44,735 nucleotides of DNA, from NCBI GenBank assembly GCA_052144935.1, contig JBKQPR010000271.1:1-44735 (forward strand), read 5' to 3'. The notes under the pieces were generated by a model. It searched no databases. It worked only from the letters and a program-made list of their open reading frames with translations, and was not told where the DNA came from. Below, one piece after another: positions 30,236 to 38,909 of the stretch. Each line of letters opens with the position of its first letter. Position 1 is the first letter of the stretch. The position numbers and the translations under genes were made by a program. The DNA comes from JOPF133 sp052144935. GTDB taxonomy: Bacteria; Acidobacteriota; Terriglobia; Bryobacterales; Bryobacteraceae.

Positions 30236-31227
30236 CGGTTCTCCATGCCGGCCGCTAAGTGCGACAACTGGCCGATGGCGCCGTCGAAATCCGAGTAATA
30301 CAGATAATAACCGGGCAGTTCCAGCAGCCTCTTGCGCTCGGCGAGGTGGAGCACGCTTACTTCGTCGCCGTAAGTGGCGTAGGCGCCGTCTCCCGTCAGC
30401 TCCTCCCAGACCTGGCGCGGGTTCAGATGTTGCAGGCGAGCGGCTCCGGCCTCCTGCCGGCGCAGAAAGACCAGAACGCGGGGGCGTTCGCGCATGGCGG
30501 TTCGTATCTCCGGAAACTCCGCGGTCGGCACTTCGATCGAGATCTTGCCGTTAGGGCGGGCGCGCGCGATGTAACCCTCCAACTCCGGGAAGAAGCGCGG
30601 CGCGTCGTGACGCAGGCGGGCCTGGTACGGCTTGCCCAACACAGTCAGATCCGCGCTCCCCGGCACGAGCCAACTCGCGTCGTCGGACACGAAGGTCCAT
30701 CCCGCGCGCGCGCAGGCAAAGGCCAGGGTGCTCTTGCCCGCGCCGGAAGGGCCGCAGAGCAGCATGGCGCAGCCGTTCTTGGTCACGCATGCCGAGTGCA
30801 GCGGAATGGCGTGGCGTTGCGTGAGCAGGATCAGGACCATCGGTTCGAGAAAGAACCACCGCAGCCAGGTGTGGTCGGCCGCGGTCCGCTCGGATACGAA
30901 GGCGTATCCGAAAAGCGCCCGCAAATCCAGCGCTCCGAAGTTGTGCGAATCGCTGACGATCGACATGAGGTGGCCCTGGCAGCGGTAGGAGGGCTCGGGC
31001 GCCAGATCGCCTTCGGGCTGGACGACCATCCGCACTACGATCGGCTCGCGGTCGAACTCGGCGGTGAAGCCGTTCCAGGCTTCCCCGGCGGCATCCAGCA
31101 CAGCGGGCGAGTTGGTAAATATATTTACGGGGAAGCCATAGGGGTAGTAAGTGGCACTTAGCAGGAGGCCGATATCGTGCAGAAGGGGGTCTGGAAGAGT
31201 TCCCCTTGGGTGTCCTAATACGATCAC
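30232..31227 (-). CDS. HPr-kinase-like P-loop protein, first gene of the cluster
   Basis: A 331-residue protein starting at GTG 31227, with AAGGA seven bases before it. The C-terminal half resembles the HprK/P catalytic domain: IPLHSACV, Walker A GPSGAGKS (159-166), and TFVSDDASWLV (SDD 181-183) in place of the usual DD after beta-3. The N-terminal ~130 residues are not HprK-like. PTS HPr kinases have a K-loop tail and a ptsH neighbour; neither is seen. Stand-alone homologues occur beside RiPP genes and phosphorylate a peptide serine in some lasso-peptide pathways. It overlaps the receptor gene by 4 bp and diverges from a GT4 gene. Confidence 0.8.
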   Translation of the reverse strand: MIVLGHPRGTLPDPLLHDIGLLLSATYYPYGFPVNIFTNSPAVLDAAGEAWNGFTAEFDREPIVVRMVVQPEGDLAPEPSYRCQGHLMSIVSDSHNFGALDLRALFGYAFVSERTAADHTWLRWFFLEPMVLILLTQRHAIPLHSACVTKNGCAMLLCGPSGAGKSTLAFACARAGWTFVSDDASWLVPGSADLTVLGKPYQARLRHDAPRFFPELEGYIARARPNGKISIEVPTAEFPEIRTAMRERPRVLVFLRRQEAGAARLQHLNPRQVWEELTGDGAYATYGDEVSVLHLAERKRLLELPGYYLYYSDFDGAIGQLSHLAAGMENR

Positions 31228-31319
31228 AAGTCCTTGATAACACAGCAGCTAGGTTTACAGTCGTAAGATTTGTGAAGTGCCGTGTAAGGTGGCCGGAAGG
31301 GGCGTATTCTGAAAGGGCG

Positions 31320-32429
31320 ATGCGGTCGGCGATCGTACATTACTGGCTGATGAGCCGGCGCGGCGGCGAGAAGGTGCTGGAGGCTCTTTGCGGTCTATTA
31401 CCGGACGCCGATATCTTCACACTGTTCTGCGACCCCGCCACGCTCGGCCCGGTTCTGCGGGGACGCCGCATCGTCACCAGTTATCTGAACCCGCTGCGCC
31501 GCCACTACCGCTCGCTGCTGCCGCTGATGCCGATGGCGCTCGAAAGCTTCGATCTGCGCGAATACGACCTGGTGGTGAGCAGCGAATCGGGACCCGCCAA
31601 GGGCATCCTCACGCCGTCCCAAACACGCCACATCTGCTACTGCCACACCCCTATGCGTTACTTGTGGGACCTCTATCCGGCTTACCGCAACGAATGGACC
31701 CGATCGCGTTGGAAGCGCGCCGCTATGGGGCCGCTGGCGCATTATCTGCGCCTGTGGGACTATGCCTCGGCGGCCCGCGTGGACCGCTTTGTCGCCAACA
31801 GCCGCAACGTGCAGGACCGCATCTGGAAAACCTACCGGCGCGAGGCGGATGTGGTTCACCCTCCCGTAGAGGTGGATTCGTTCTATTGGAAACCGCCGGA
31901 AGACTATTATTTGGCGGTTTCCGAGCTGGTGCCGTATAAGCGCATCGATCTGGCGGTCCGCCATTTTTCGCGCACCGGGAAGCGATTGTGCATTGCGGGC
32001 GACGGGCCGGAGCTGCCTCGCCTCAAGCAGGCCGCGGCGCGCAACATCGAGTTTCTGGGGCGGGTGCCGGACGAGGCGCTGCGCGAGTTGTACGCGCGCT
32101 GCCGCGCTTTCCTGCTGCCCGGCGAGGAAGATTTCGGGATGACCGCGGTGGAGGCGCTGGCCAGCGGCAAACCGGTTATCGCACTGGGGAGGGGCGGCGC
32201 GCTCGAAACCGTGCCGGGCTTGGGCGGCGTATTCTTCGACGCACCCACCGCGGAATCGCTGGCCGAAGCCATCCGTACCTTTGAAATGCGCGAAGGGGAA
32301 TTCGATCCCGCCAGGTTGCAATCGCACGCCAGGCGGTTTCGACCGGCCGAGTTCACCCGGAAGATGGCGTCCGTGCTGGCATGCGTAGCGCAAACCGGTC
32401 CCGAGATTTTAAAGAGGCTCACATGCTGA
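31320..32429 (+). CDS. Glycosyltransferase family 4
   Basis: A 369-residue GT-B-fold glycosyltransferase. I take ATG 31320 (MRSAIVHYWLMSRRGGEKVL) since family similarity begins there, although the frame is open earlier. The N-terminal domain has the glycine-rich acceptor loop RRGGEK. The donor side shows YLAVSELVPYKRIDLAVRHF, IAGDGPE and GEEDFGMTAVEALASGKPVI with the E-x7-E motif. Such enzymes transfer a nucleotide-activated sugar to a polysaccharide or lipid carrier. It is divergent from the HprK-like operon with 92 bp between them, so shared control is possible but membership is not shown. Confidence 0.9.
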   Translation: MRSAIVHYWLMSRRGGEKVLEALCGLLPDADIFTLFCDPATLGPVLRGRRIVTSYLNPLRRHYRSLLPLMPMALESFDLREYDLVVSSESGPAKGILTPSQTRHICYCHTPMRYLWDLYPAYRNEWTRSRWKRAAMGPLAHYLRLWDYASAARVDRFVANSRNVQDRIWKTYRREADVVHPPVEVDSFYWKPPEDYYLAVSELVPYKRIDLAVRHFSRTGKRLCIAGDGPELPRLKQAAARNIEFLGRVPDEALRELYARCRAFLLPGEEDFGMTAVEALASGKPVIALGRGGALETVPGLGGVFFDAPTAESLAEAIRTFEMREGEFDPARLQSHARRFRPAEFTRKMASVLACVAQTGPEILKRLTC

Positions 32430-32444
32430 ACGGCATACCGCCGC

Positions 32445-32512
32445 GGGATGCTTCAAGCGGCCGCAGTGGGATGCTTCAAGCGGCCGTGATGGGATGCTTC
32501 AATTCAAGCGGC
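32445..32512. repeat. Three 23-bp tandem repeats
   Basis: GGGATGCTTCAAGCGG begins at 32445, 32468 and again at 32491, the third copy being altered after GGGATGCTTCAA. The period is 23 bases. The array begins 15 bases after the glycosyltransferase stop codon. It is not CRISPR-like because repeats are contiguous with no spacers. Confidence 0.75.
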
Positions 32513-32911
32513 TACAAGCGCGGCGGCAACGCGCTATAGAGATCCGCGATCGTTTAAGGTCCGATGGGCATTTGGTGCGGTAATTCCTGGCTCGCTAGTT
32601 CTCGAAAAGCGCAACCCAGACTGGCGCTCAGTAGGCAGCCATCCCGCGTCGCTGATCACGCTCGTATTCTCAATTGCCGGGCTTCCGACACACGGCCGCG
32701 GCTCGATTCCCCGGAGCAAACGCAAAAACTGCGCAGGTGCACGGCGGCGAGCGTCATCCCGTTGATAACGGGACCCCGGATTTTCTCTCTCGCGCACAGG
32801 TAGGTAGGAGATCCCTGTTTTGTTCTAAGATCGGGTTGAGGCATTGGTTCGTGGCCTGTGCGGCGGCCGGTCGGGCAGGCCAGGAGGCCCTACCCCATAT
32901 ATGAGGTGCTT
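32513..32911. other. Gap without a gene
   Basis: About 400 bases between the tandem repeats and the oxidoreductase gene. Short frames on both strands show no recognisable protein character. The promoter of the oxidoreductase probably lies in the last 100 bases, but no convincing -35/-10 pair was identified. Confidence 0.4.
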
Positions 32912-34270
32912 ATGGACGGAGTGACGCGGCGGGACTTCGCGCGAGGCGCGGGGATCGCGACCGCTTTGAGCTATTCACGGATTCTCGGCGCGAACGAGCG
33001 GACCGGCATCGGATATATCGGGCTCGGTAACCGCGGCGACCAGGTCCACGATGCCTTCCTCGAACATGGCGACGCGCAGACGGTGGCGGTCTGCGACCTG
33101 CGGGACGACTACATGGATTTCGCGGTGAAGAAGTCCCGCGCCACGCCGAAGAAGTACAAAGAGTACAAGAAACTTCTCGAAGATAACAACGTCGATGCGG
33201 TGGTGATTGCCACCCCCGACCACTGGCACGCGCTGATGTTTATCGACGCCTGCAGCGCCGGCAAGGACGTGTACGTGGAGAAGCCGCTGAGCCTGACGGT
33301 GGTGGAAGGCCGCAGGATGGTGGAAACGGCGGAGCGAACCAAACGGGTGGTGCAGGTCGGGACCAACCGGCGCTCGTGGAAGACGTACCGCGAGGCCGCC
33401 GATTTCGTGCAGTCCGGCGGTATCGGGCACGTTACCGCCGCGCGCTGCTTTCACATCAAGAACGAATGGCCGGCCGGTCTCGGAGCCGCTCCGGACGGGG
33501 CGCCGCCGAACGAATCGGAATGGGACCAGTGGCTCGGGCCGGCGCCCAAGGTGGCCTACAATCCCAACCGCCAGTTTTATAACTTCCGCTGGTTTTACAA
33601 CTACTCCGGCGGCCAGCTCACGAATTTCGGAGTGCACTACCTGGACGTGATCCGCTGGTTCATCGGCCAGGACTCGCCGCGCGCGGTGGCGGCCATCGGA
33701 GGCAGGTTCGCGGGGATCCAGGACAACCGCGAGATTCCCGACACGCTCCAGGTGCTGTGGGAGTTCGACAAGACGCTGGTGATTTTCGAGCAGTACAACG
33801 GCAATGCCGCGCCCGGGAACGCGCCCAACTCGGAAATCGAGCTGCGCGGGACCAAGGGCACCATGTATATCCGCAACACCAGTTGGGATGTGGTCCCGGA
33901 GAAGATCACCGAATTGCCGCTCGGCTACGCCCAGGGGAAGGGATATGGGAACCCGCTCGACCGCAGCCACGGCGCGGCGGCCGATGCGGCGCGTCGGCCC
34001 GCCATGGAGCCGCGCAGCGTGAAGGGCGGGAGCGGCGCCGATACCATGGCGCACGCGCGCAACTTTCTCGATTGCATCAAAACCCGCGGCAAGTGCAACG
34101 CCGATGTCGTGACCGGCCACCTTTCCACCAGCGCCACTTTGATCGGCAATATCGCGCACAAGCAGCGGACGTTCCTGGAATGGGACGCGCGCGCGGAGCG
34201 CTTCCCCAACAATCCAGCCGCCAACCGGTGGCTGAGCTACCAGTATCGAAGCCCGTATAAGCTCGCTTGA
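32912..34270 (+). CDS. Gfo/Idh/MocA-family oxidoreductase, Tat-exported
   Basis: A 452-residue NAD(P)-dependent oxidoreductase that probably acts on a sugar or sugar-like substrate in the periplasm. ATG 32912 is supported by GAGGTG upstream and by the twin-arginine signal TRRDFARGAG at the N-terminus (R6, R7), which indicates export already folded with cofactor. The Rossmann motif is GLGNRG (G37-x-G39-xx-G42). The catalytic Lys is in YVEKPLSL, and the second domain has NYSGGQLTNFGVHYLDVI with the active-site His. Such Tat-linked members are very common in Acidobacteria and Planctomycetes. The gene is alone in its orientation, so substrate remains open. Confidence 0.92.
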   Translation: MDGVTRRDFARGAGIATALSYSRILGANERTGIGYIGLGNRGDQVHDAFLEHGDAQTVAVCDLRDDYMDFAVKKSRATPKKYKEYKKLLEDNNVDAVVIATPDHWHALMFIDACSAGKDVYVEKPLSLTVVEGRRMVETAERTKRVVQVGTNRRSWKTYREAADFVQSGGIGHVTAARCFHIKNEWPAGLGAAPDGAPPNESEWDQWLGPAPKVAYNPNRQFYNFRWFYNYSGGQLTNFGVHYLDVIRWFIGQDSPRAVAAIGGRFAGIQDNREIPDTLQVLWEFDKTLVIFEQYNGNAAPGNAPNSEIELRGTKGTMYIRNTSWDVVPEKITELPLGYAQGKGYGNPLDRSHGAAADAARRPAMEPRSVKGGSGADTMAHARNFLDCIKTRGKCNADVVTGHLSTSATLIGNIAHKQRTFLEWDARAERFPNNPAANRWLSYQYRSPYKLA

Positions 34271-34541
34271 GGGGGCTGGCGTGAATCGATGGTGGATCGC
34301 CCTCTGGCTCCGCCGAGCGGCACGTCCTGGCCGGCTGCGCGGTTTTCTGTGGAGGCGCGGCGGCAAGAACCGCGGAGGCGGACGAAATGGATGGCGCGAG
34401 CGTGGAGTTTCGATTGGAATTGTACTACCAGGGATCGGTAAGATTGCCGCGGATGCCATCACGCTGGGGCAGATTCCGGACCGGCGCGGTCAAATTCAAA
34501 AGTTTTACACCGGTTCGGCTGCGCCGGTGCGGCAGTTTCGC

Positions 34542-34739
34542 TGCGCCAGGAATCCGGCACGCTCGGCGAGAGGCCGCTCCATGGCGGCGCGATAGCACTC
34601 CTCGACCCGGTTCCGGCGGTCCGCGCTCACAGGAGCAGTGTACTATTTTCCGCCAGGTCGGAGACCGCCGGGCTGCCGCTCTCCGCTACAGCCGGCCGTT
34701 CCGGCGCACACAAGCGGAAAAGGTCCGATACTCGGCCCC
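34542..34739 (-). pseudogene. Orphan 5' end and promoter of a Ser/Thr kinase gene
   Basis: This segment repeats 41644-41841, the start and upstream region of the complete Ser/Thr kinase gene. The first 30 codons from the GTG at 34630 read SADRRNRVEECYRAAMERP, then LAERAGFLAQ; the frame then loses similarity. Eleven of 90 coding bases differ between the copies, while all 109 upstream bases are identical. It lies downstream of the TonB-receptor gene on the same strand, so it looks like the head of a lost second kinase copy. Confidence 0.8.
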
Positions 34740-34781
34740 AAATGTGAACCGGCGAGTGGCCATGTGAACCGGCCGGTGGGT

Positions 34782-37700
34782 TTAGAAGTGGACTCGGAGC
34801 CCGAACTCCATGTTGCGCGGAGTGTTGGCCTGACTGGTGATCTGGCCAAACGACGTCGGGCTGGTGAGGCTCAGGCTCGGGTTCGATGCCTGGAAGTGGT
34901 TCAGCGCGTTGGTGATGGTGATGAATACCTGGGCGCCGAGTCGGCCTTCATGGAAGCTGACGTCCTTTACGATGGACAGGTCGAGGTTCCAGGTCGGCAG
35001 GCCACGCAGATTGCCGTAACCTCCACAGCTTGTGTCGTACCCCAGCACGCAAGGCCGGAATTCGGAGTACACAGCGGCTGGATGACTGAACATGTTCAGG
35101 CCGTAGGACGGAACTTTGGTTCCGACCGCGTTGGCGCCGAAAACGATGTTGGACCCAGGGCCGCCGTATTGGTTGTACTTCACCGAGGTTGTGCCCGTGT
35201 AGGGCATAAATCCGGCGGCGTTTTCCGCCGACGAGCCGAGCGCCGCGGGGGGAGTGGCTTCGCCGAAGGCCTCGCAATTCGTGCAGTTGCCTTCGCTGTA
35301 GCTTACCGCCACGGGGCTGCCGCTCTGCGCCGTGAACAGCGGGGAGATCACCCATCCTCCCAGGACTTTTCCCAGCAAGCCGTGCTGCCGGCGGAATACC
35401 GGCGGCTGATAGTACATCGAAAGGTTGTAGAGGAACTTGATGTCGTAGAACTGCGCACCGTAATTGGCGCCAATATCAAATGGCGTCAACGGCGTGTTGG
35501 CGCTGCTGAACTGCGGCATCATGGCCGTACCGAGCGCGCGGCCCCAGGTGAAGTTGGAGACGGCCGTCAAGCCGTGCCAGTCCTTTACGCGATAGCTCAC
35601 GAACAACGCGTTGTAATTGCCCCATCCATTGCTGTCGACCATACCGATCGAAGTCGTTTGGCCGACCGCATTTCCCGCCACGGCTTGGTCGAGCATGGTC
35701 CGTCCGAGGGTCCAGCTCGAAACCTTGTTCATGGCGGACCAGAGGTCGGACACCGCGGTCTCCTTGATCAGGGACGTGTTTTTCGACGCCAAGGCGGCCG
35801 TACAACTGGTGAAACCGGCGCAGTAGGCGGAGCCGGCGCCGCCCAGAGCCGCCTCGAGGGAGGGCTGTGCACTGACATTGGCCGCGCTCACCACCGAGAA
35901 AAACATCTGCTGGTAGAGTTGCGCATACGCCTGGGCGAAGCTCTGGCCACTCAGGGTGGTCATGTACGGCACCGCATCCAGGTTCTCTTCCATGTACTCG
36001 TTGCGGATGAGCTTTCCGATATAGCCGGCTTCGATCTGCAACCTGGAATTGATTTCCCGCTGGATGGTCAGGGTGAAGTTGTCGGTCCGGTTAGGCCGGA
36101 AGTTGGGATCGAGGGCAATCGGATCGACGGTCTCCGGGTTGGTTCCCACGCCCGGGAAGAAGGGCTGGGGCAGAGTCGGGCTGGCCGGCGGCAGGGGCGC
36201 CGAGAGACCGTCCGTGCCGATGCGGAACGCGTTGCTGGGGTCCACGTTGCCCGCGCCGAGGCACTGGCCGTTCGAGGACGCGCCGGGGCAGGTAACGCCT
36301 TGCAGCAGGCCGGGGCCGAGCAGCGGCGTCAACACCAGGTTGACGCCGTTGAGGCGGCCGAAGATGCGGCCGTAACCGCCGCGGACCACGGTCTTGCCGT
36401 TGCCAAACAGCTTGCCCAGGACGCCGTCGCTGAAGCGCGGATTCCAGGCCAACGAACCGCGCGGGCTGAACTCGCCGTAGTACGGATTGTAGGGGTACTT
36501 CAAGCCTGAACCCACGTTCCTCACCAGCTCGAAGCCGATTTGGGGGGTGTAGGCCGTGCCGGCCAGCGCCGCTCTCTCGCGCTACGCAATGAAGCTGTTG
36601 GTGTCGATCGGATTGCCGCTGCCGTCGGTCAGCTCGACTTGCGACCCATGGAGCTCGTACGGCGGCATTTCCAGGTTCCATCCCAGCCCGTAAGTCACGG
36701 TGAAGGTCGGCCGCGCGTGCCAGGTGTCGTAGAAGTACACGCTGTAGTACGGGATGATGTCCCTGGCGGTGGCGGGAGTGCCCAGCGGCTCCAGGTTGAG
36801 CTGCGGACTCGAGCGGGTATACATCACTTGCGACTGGCTGACGATCCCTAAAACTTCGGCGTACAAACTTTCATAATTGGAATACTGGCTGGCCGGCACG
36901 GTGGTTGGTATGTACGGGGAATTGGTGAAATTGACGCCGGTATTGGTCACCTGGTAGACAATCTGGTCGTTCACTCCGTTCCCGTTGTCGGTGCGCGAGA
37001 CGTAATCGAAGTTGCGCTGAAAAGCGCCGCCGAAACCAAACAGGTGATTGCCCCTGAGCATGGTCAGGTCGTCGCGCAACAGCTTATCCTGGCCGTCCCA
37101 GACGCGCTGCCGGACACTCGCCGTGTTGACGTTGTAGGGAATCAAAGCGTTGGCGCTTTCGCCGCCGATTTCCACCGCGCCGCCCAGCCCCGGAAGCTGC
37201 GGCGGAGCGTTTTCGCTGCCGTACTGCCAGAACTGGCGCGTGTAGTTGAAAACCACCGTATTAGTAGTGTTCGGAGTGATGCTGGTGGTCAGCCCGGTGG
37301 CCCAGAAAGAAGGCTGCTGCGGCCGCGGGGCAACCGGCGTTGGAACTCCGAAGTTGTCGCCGGGTAACACGCCGCCGATATCCACCTGGTTGTTGGTCAG
37401 GTTGACAAATCGCAGGTCGCGGTAGGTGCCATACCAGTGCCACTTATCGCTGAAATTGTGATCCATGCGGCCGACGTAGGAGTTGGACGTTTGCGGCGCG
37501 CGAATCGTGCCCAGAAATCCCTGCGTGTTGTATTCATCGCCGCCCAGCGGATTATTGGGCAGCGGCATTTGCGTGTTCCAGATCTTCGACACGATCGGGT
37601 TCAAGCCGAGACCGCGCGGATCGCAAGAACCAGCCGGACAGACCGCCGACGCATAAGTGGTGCCCGCGACAGTCACCGGACCGGGGTTCAGGTTATAGGG

Positions 37701-38840
37701 GATATAGGCGCCGGCCGAATTGGAAACCTGAATCACACCCGCCCGCATCAGGAGGGAAGGGACGCTCCTCCCGGTATACAGCCCCACGTTGGGGAGCCGC
37801 AGCCCTTCGTAGTTGAAGAAGTAATACCATTTGCCGCCCAGGAACGCCTTGGGCGCGATGGGTCCGCCGATCGCGCCGCCGAAGCGGTCGCGGTGGTTGG
37901 AAATGATGGGCGTATAAGGCAGCGACTGGCCGCCAAAGCTGAACGGCGTGTGGTTATTGGTCCACGAGTTGGCGGCGCCGAGCGTCGTGTCGAAGTAGAA
38001 CATGTACAGCGCGCCGTGATATTGGTTGCCGCCCCGCTTGGTCACCAACTGGACCTGCATGCCGGACGAGTTGTTGAAGTCGGAGGTCTGGTTGCTGGTG
38101 GAGACCTTGAACTCCTCGATGCTTTCGACGGGCGTGGGGATCACGCCCACGGCGATGCTGCCGCCCTGGCTGCCGCCCAGGCCCGCGTAGGTGGTTTGAT
38201 AGGCGAACGTATTGCCAGCCAGGTCGTCGGTGGTGTTGCCGCCATCGAGCTGGTAGGTGTTCTGGTCGTTAGCTGTGCCGGCCGCGAAGCCATTGGGGTT
38301 TACGCCGGGCTGCAAAACGGAGAGCGTCTGCACGTCGCGGCTCAGGTTGGGCAACAGTAGCAGCGACTGGCCGGACAGGGTGTTGCCCACCGTGGCATTC
38401 ATGGTCTGCAACCCAGAGCCCGCCGTGCTGCCGACTTCCAAGGTGGTGGAGATAGCGCCGACTTCGAGCTTGGCGTCAATGGTAAGCACCTGGCCCACCA
38501 GGACCTCCTGCGCGGACACCTGCTGATTCGAGAACCCCGGCTTCGAGAAGACGATTCGATAGGTGCCGGGCGCGACCTGAGGGAAGAGGTAGCGGCCCGC
38601 ATCGTTCGTCAAGGTGGTGAAGGAAGTGTTGGTGGACGTATCGATGACTTTGACTGCGGTACCCGGTATGGCCGCATTCTGTGGATCCACGACCAGGCCT
38701 GCCACGGTTCCGGCTGTGCTCGACTGAGACCGGGCCATCCAAGCGCAGAGGCTCAGTAGGATTACCAAGCATCCAATGAACCGCGCCCAGAAACACTCGT
38801 TAGCTCCCGGAAAAGCGGAGACACTGCGGAAGCTCCTCAT
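34782..38840 (-). pseudogene. TonB-dependent receptor gene (Oar-like) with one in-frame TAG
   Basis: The reading frame is continuous from ATG 38840 to 34782 except for a single amber codon at 36582-36584. The 752 residues before it comprise a signal peptide, a carboxypeptidase-regulatory-like domain (VAGLVVDPQNAAIPGTAVKV, GRYLFPQVAPGTYRI), the plug (NTYQLDGGNTTDDL) and the first part of the barrel. The 599 residues after it continue the barrel in the same frame (AALAGTAYTPQIGFELV, then LKYPYNPYYGEFSPR) and end in LRVHF. The total of ~1350 is normal for the family. The start is preferred because GGAG precedes it. The TAG may be a mutation, an error, or read through. The kinase gene ends 69 bp upstream. 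Confidence 0.8.
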
Positions 38841-38862
38841 ATCCACTCCAGCCAACTAGGGG

Positions 38863-38868
38863 ATTATA
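38863..38868 (-). promoter_or_regulatory. Possible -10 box of the TonB-receptor gene
   Basis: TATAAT on the minus strand lies 22 bases before the ATG at 38840, in the short gap after the kinase stop. No good -35 match was seen at 17 bases, so the assignment is weak. It would let the receptor be transcribed apart from the kinase. Confidence 0.35.
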
Positions 38869-38909
38869 TCTTATTCCCCGCAGCACTGCGCGGGCTGCTG
38901 CTTACCGAC

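Noticed and set aside
32445..32512. Possible CRISPR array
   Set aside because: Repeats are contiguous at 23 bp with no variable spacers and no cas genes are present.
34638..36509. 623-codon plus-strand frame, and a 36-residue identical start at 41740
   Set aside because: Antisense to the receptor gene; the identical start merely reflects the duplicated kinase promoter.
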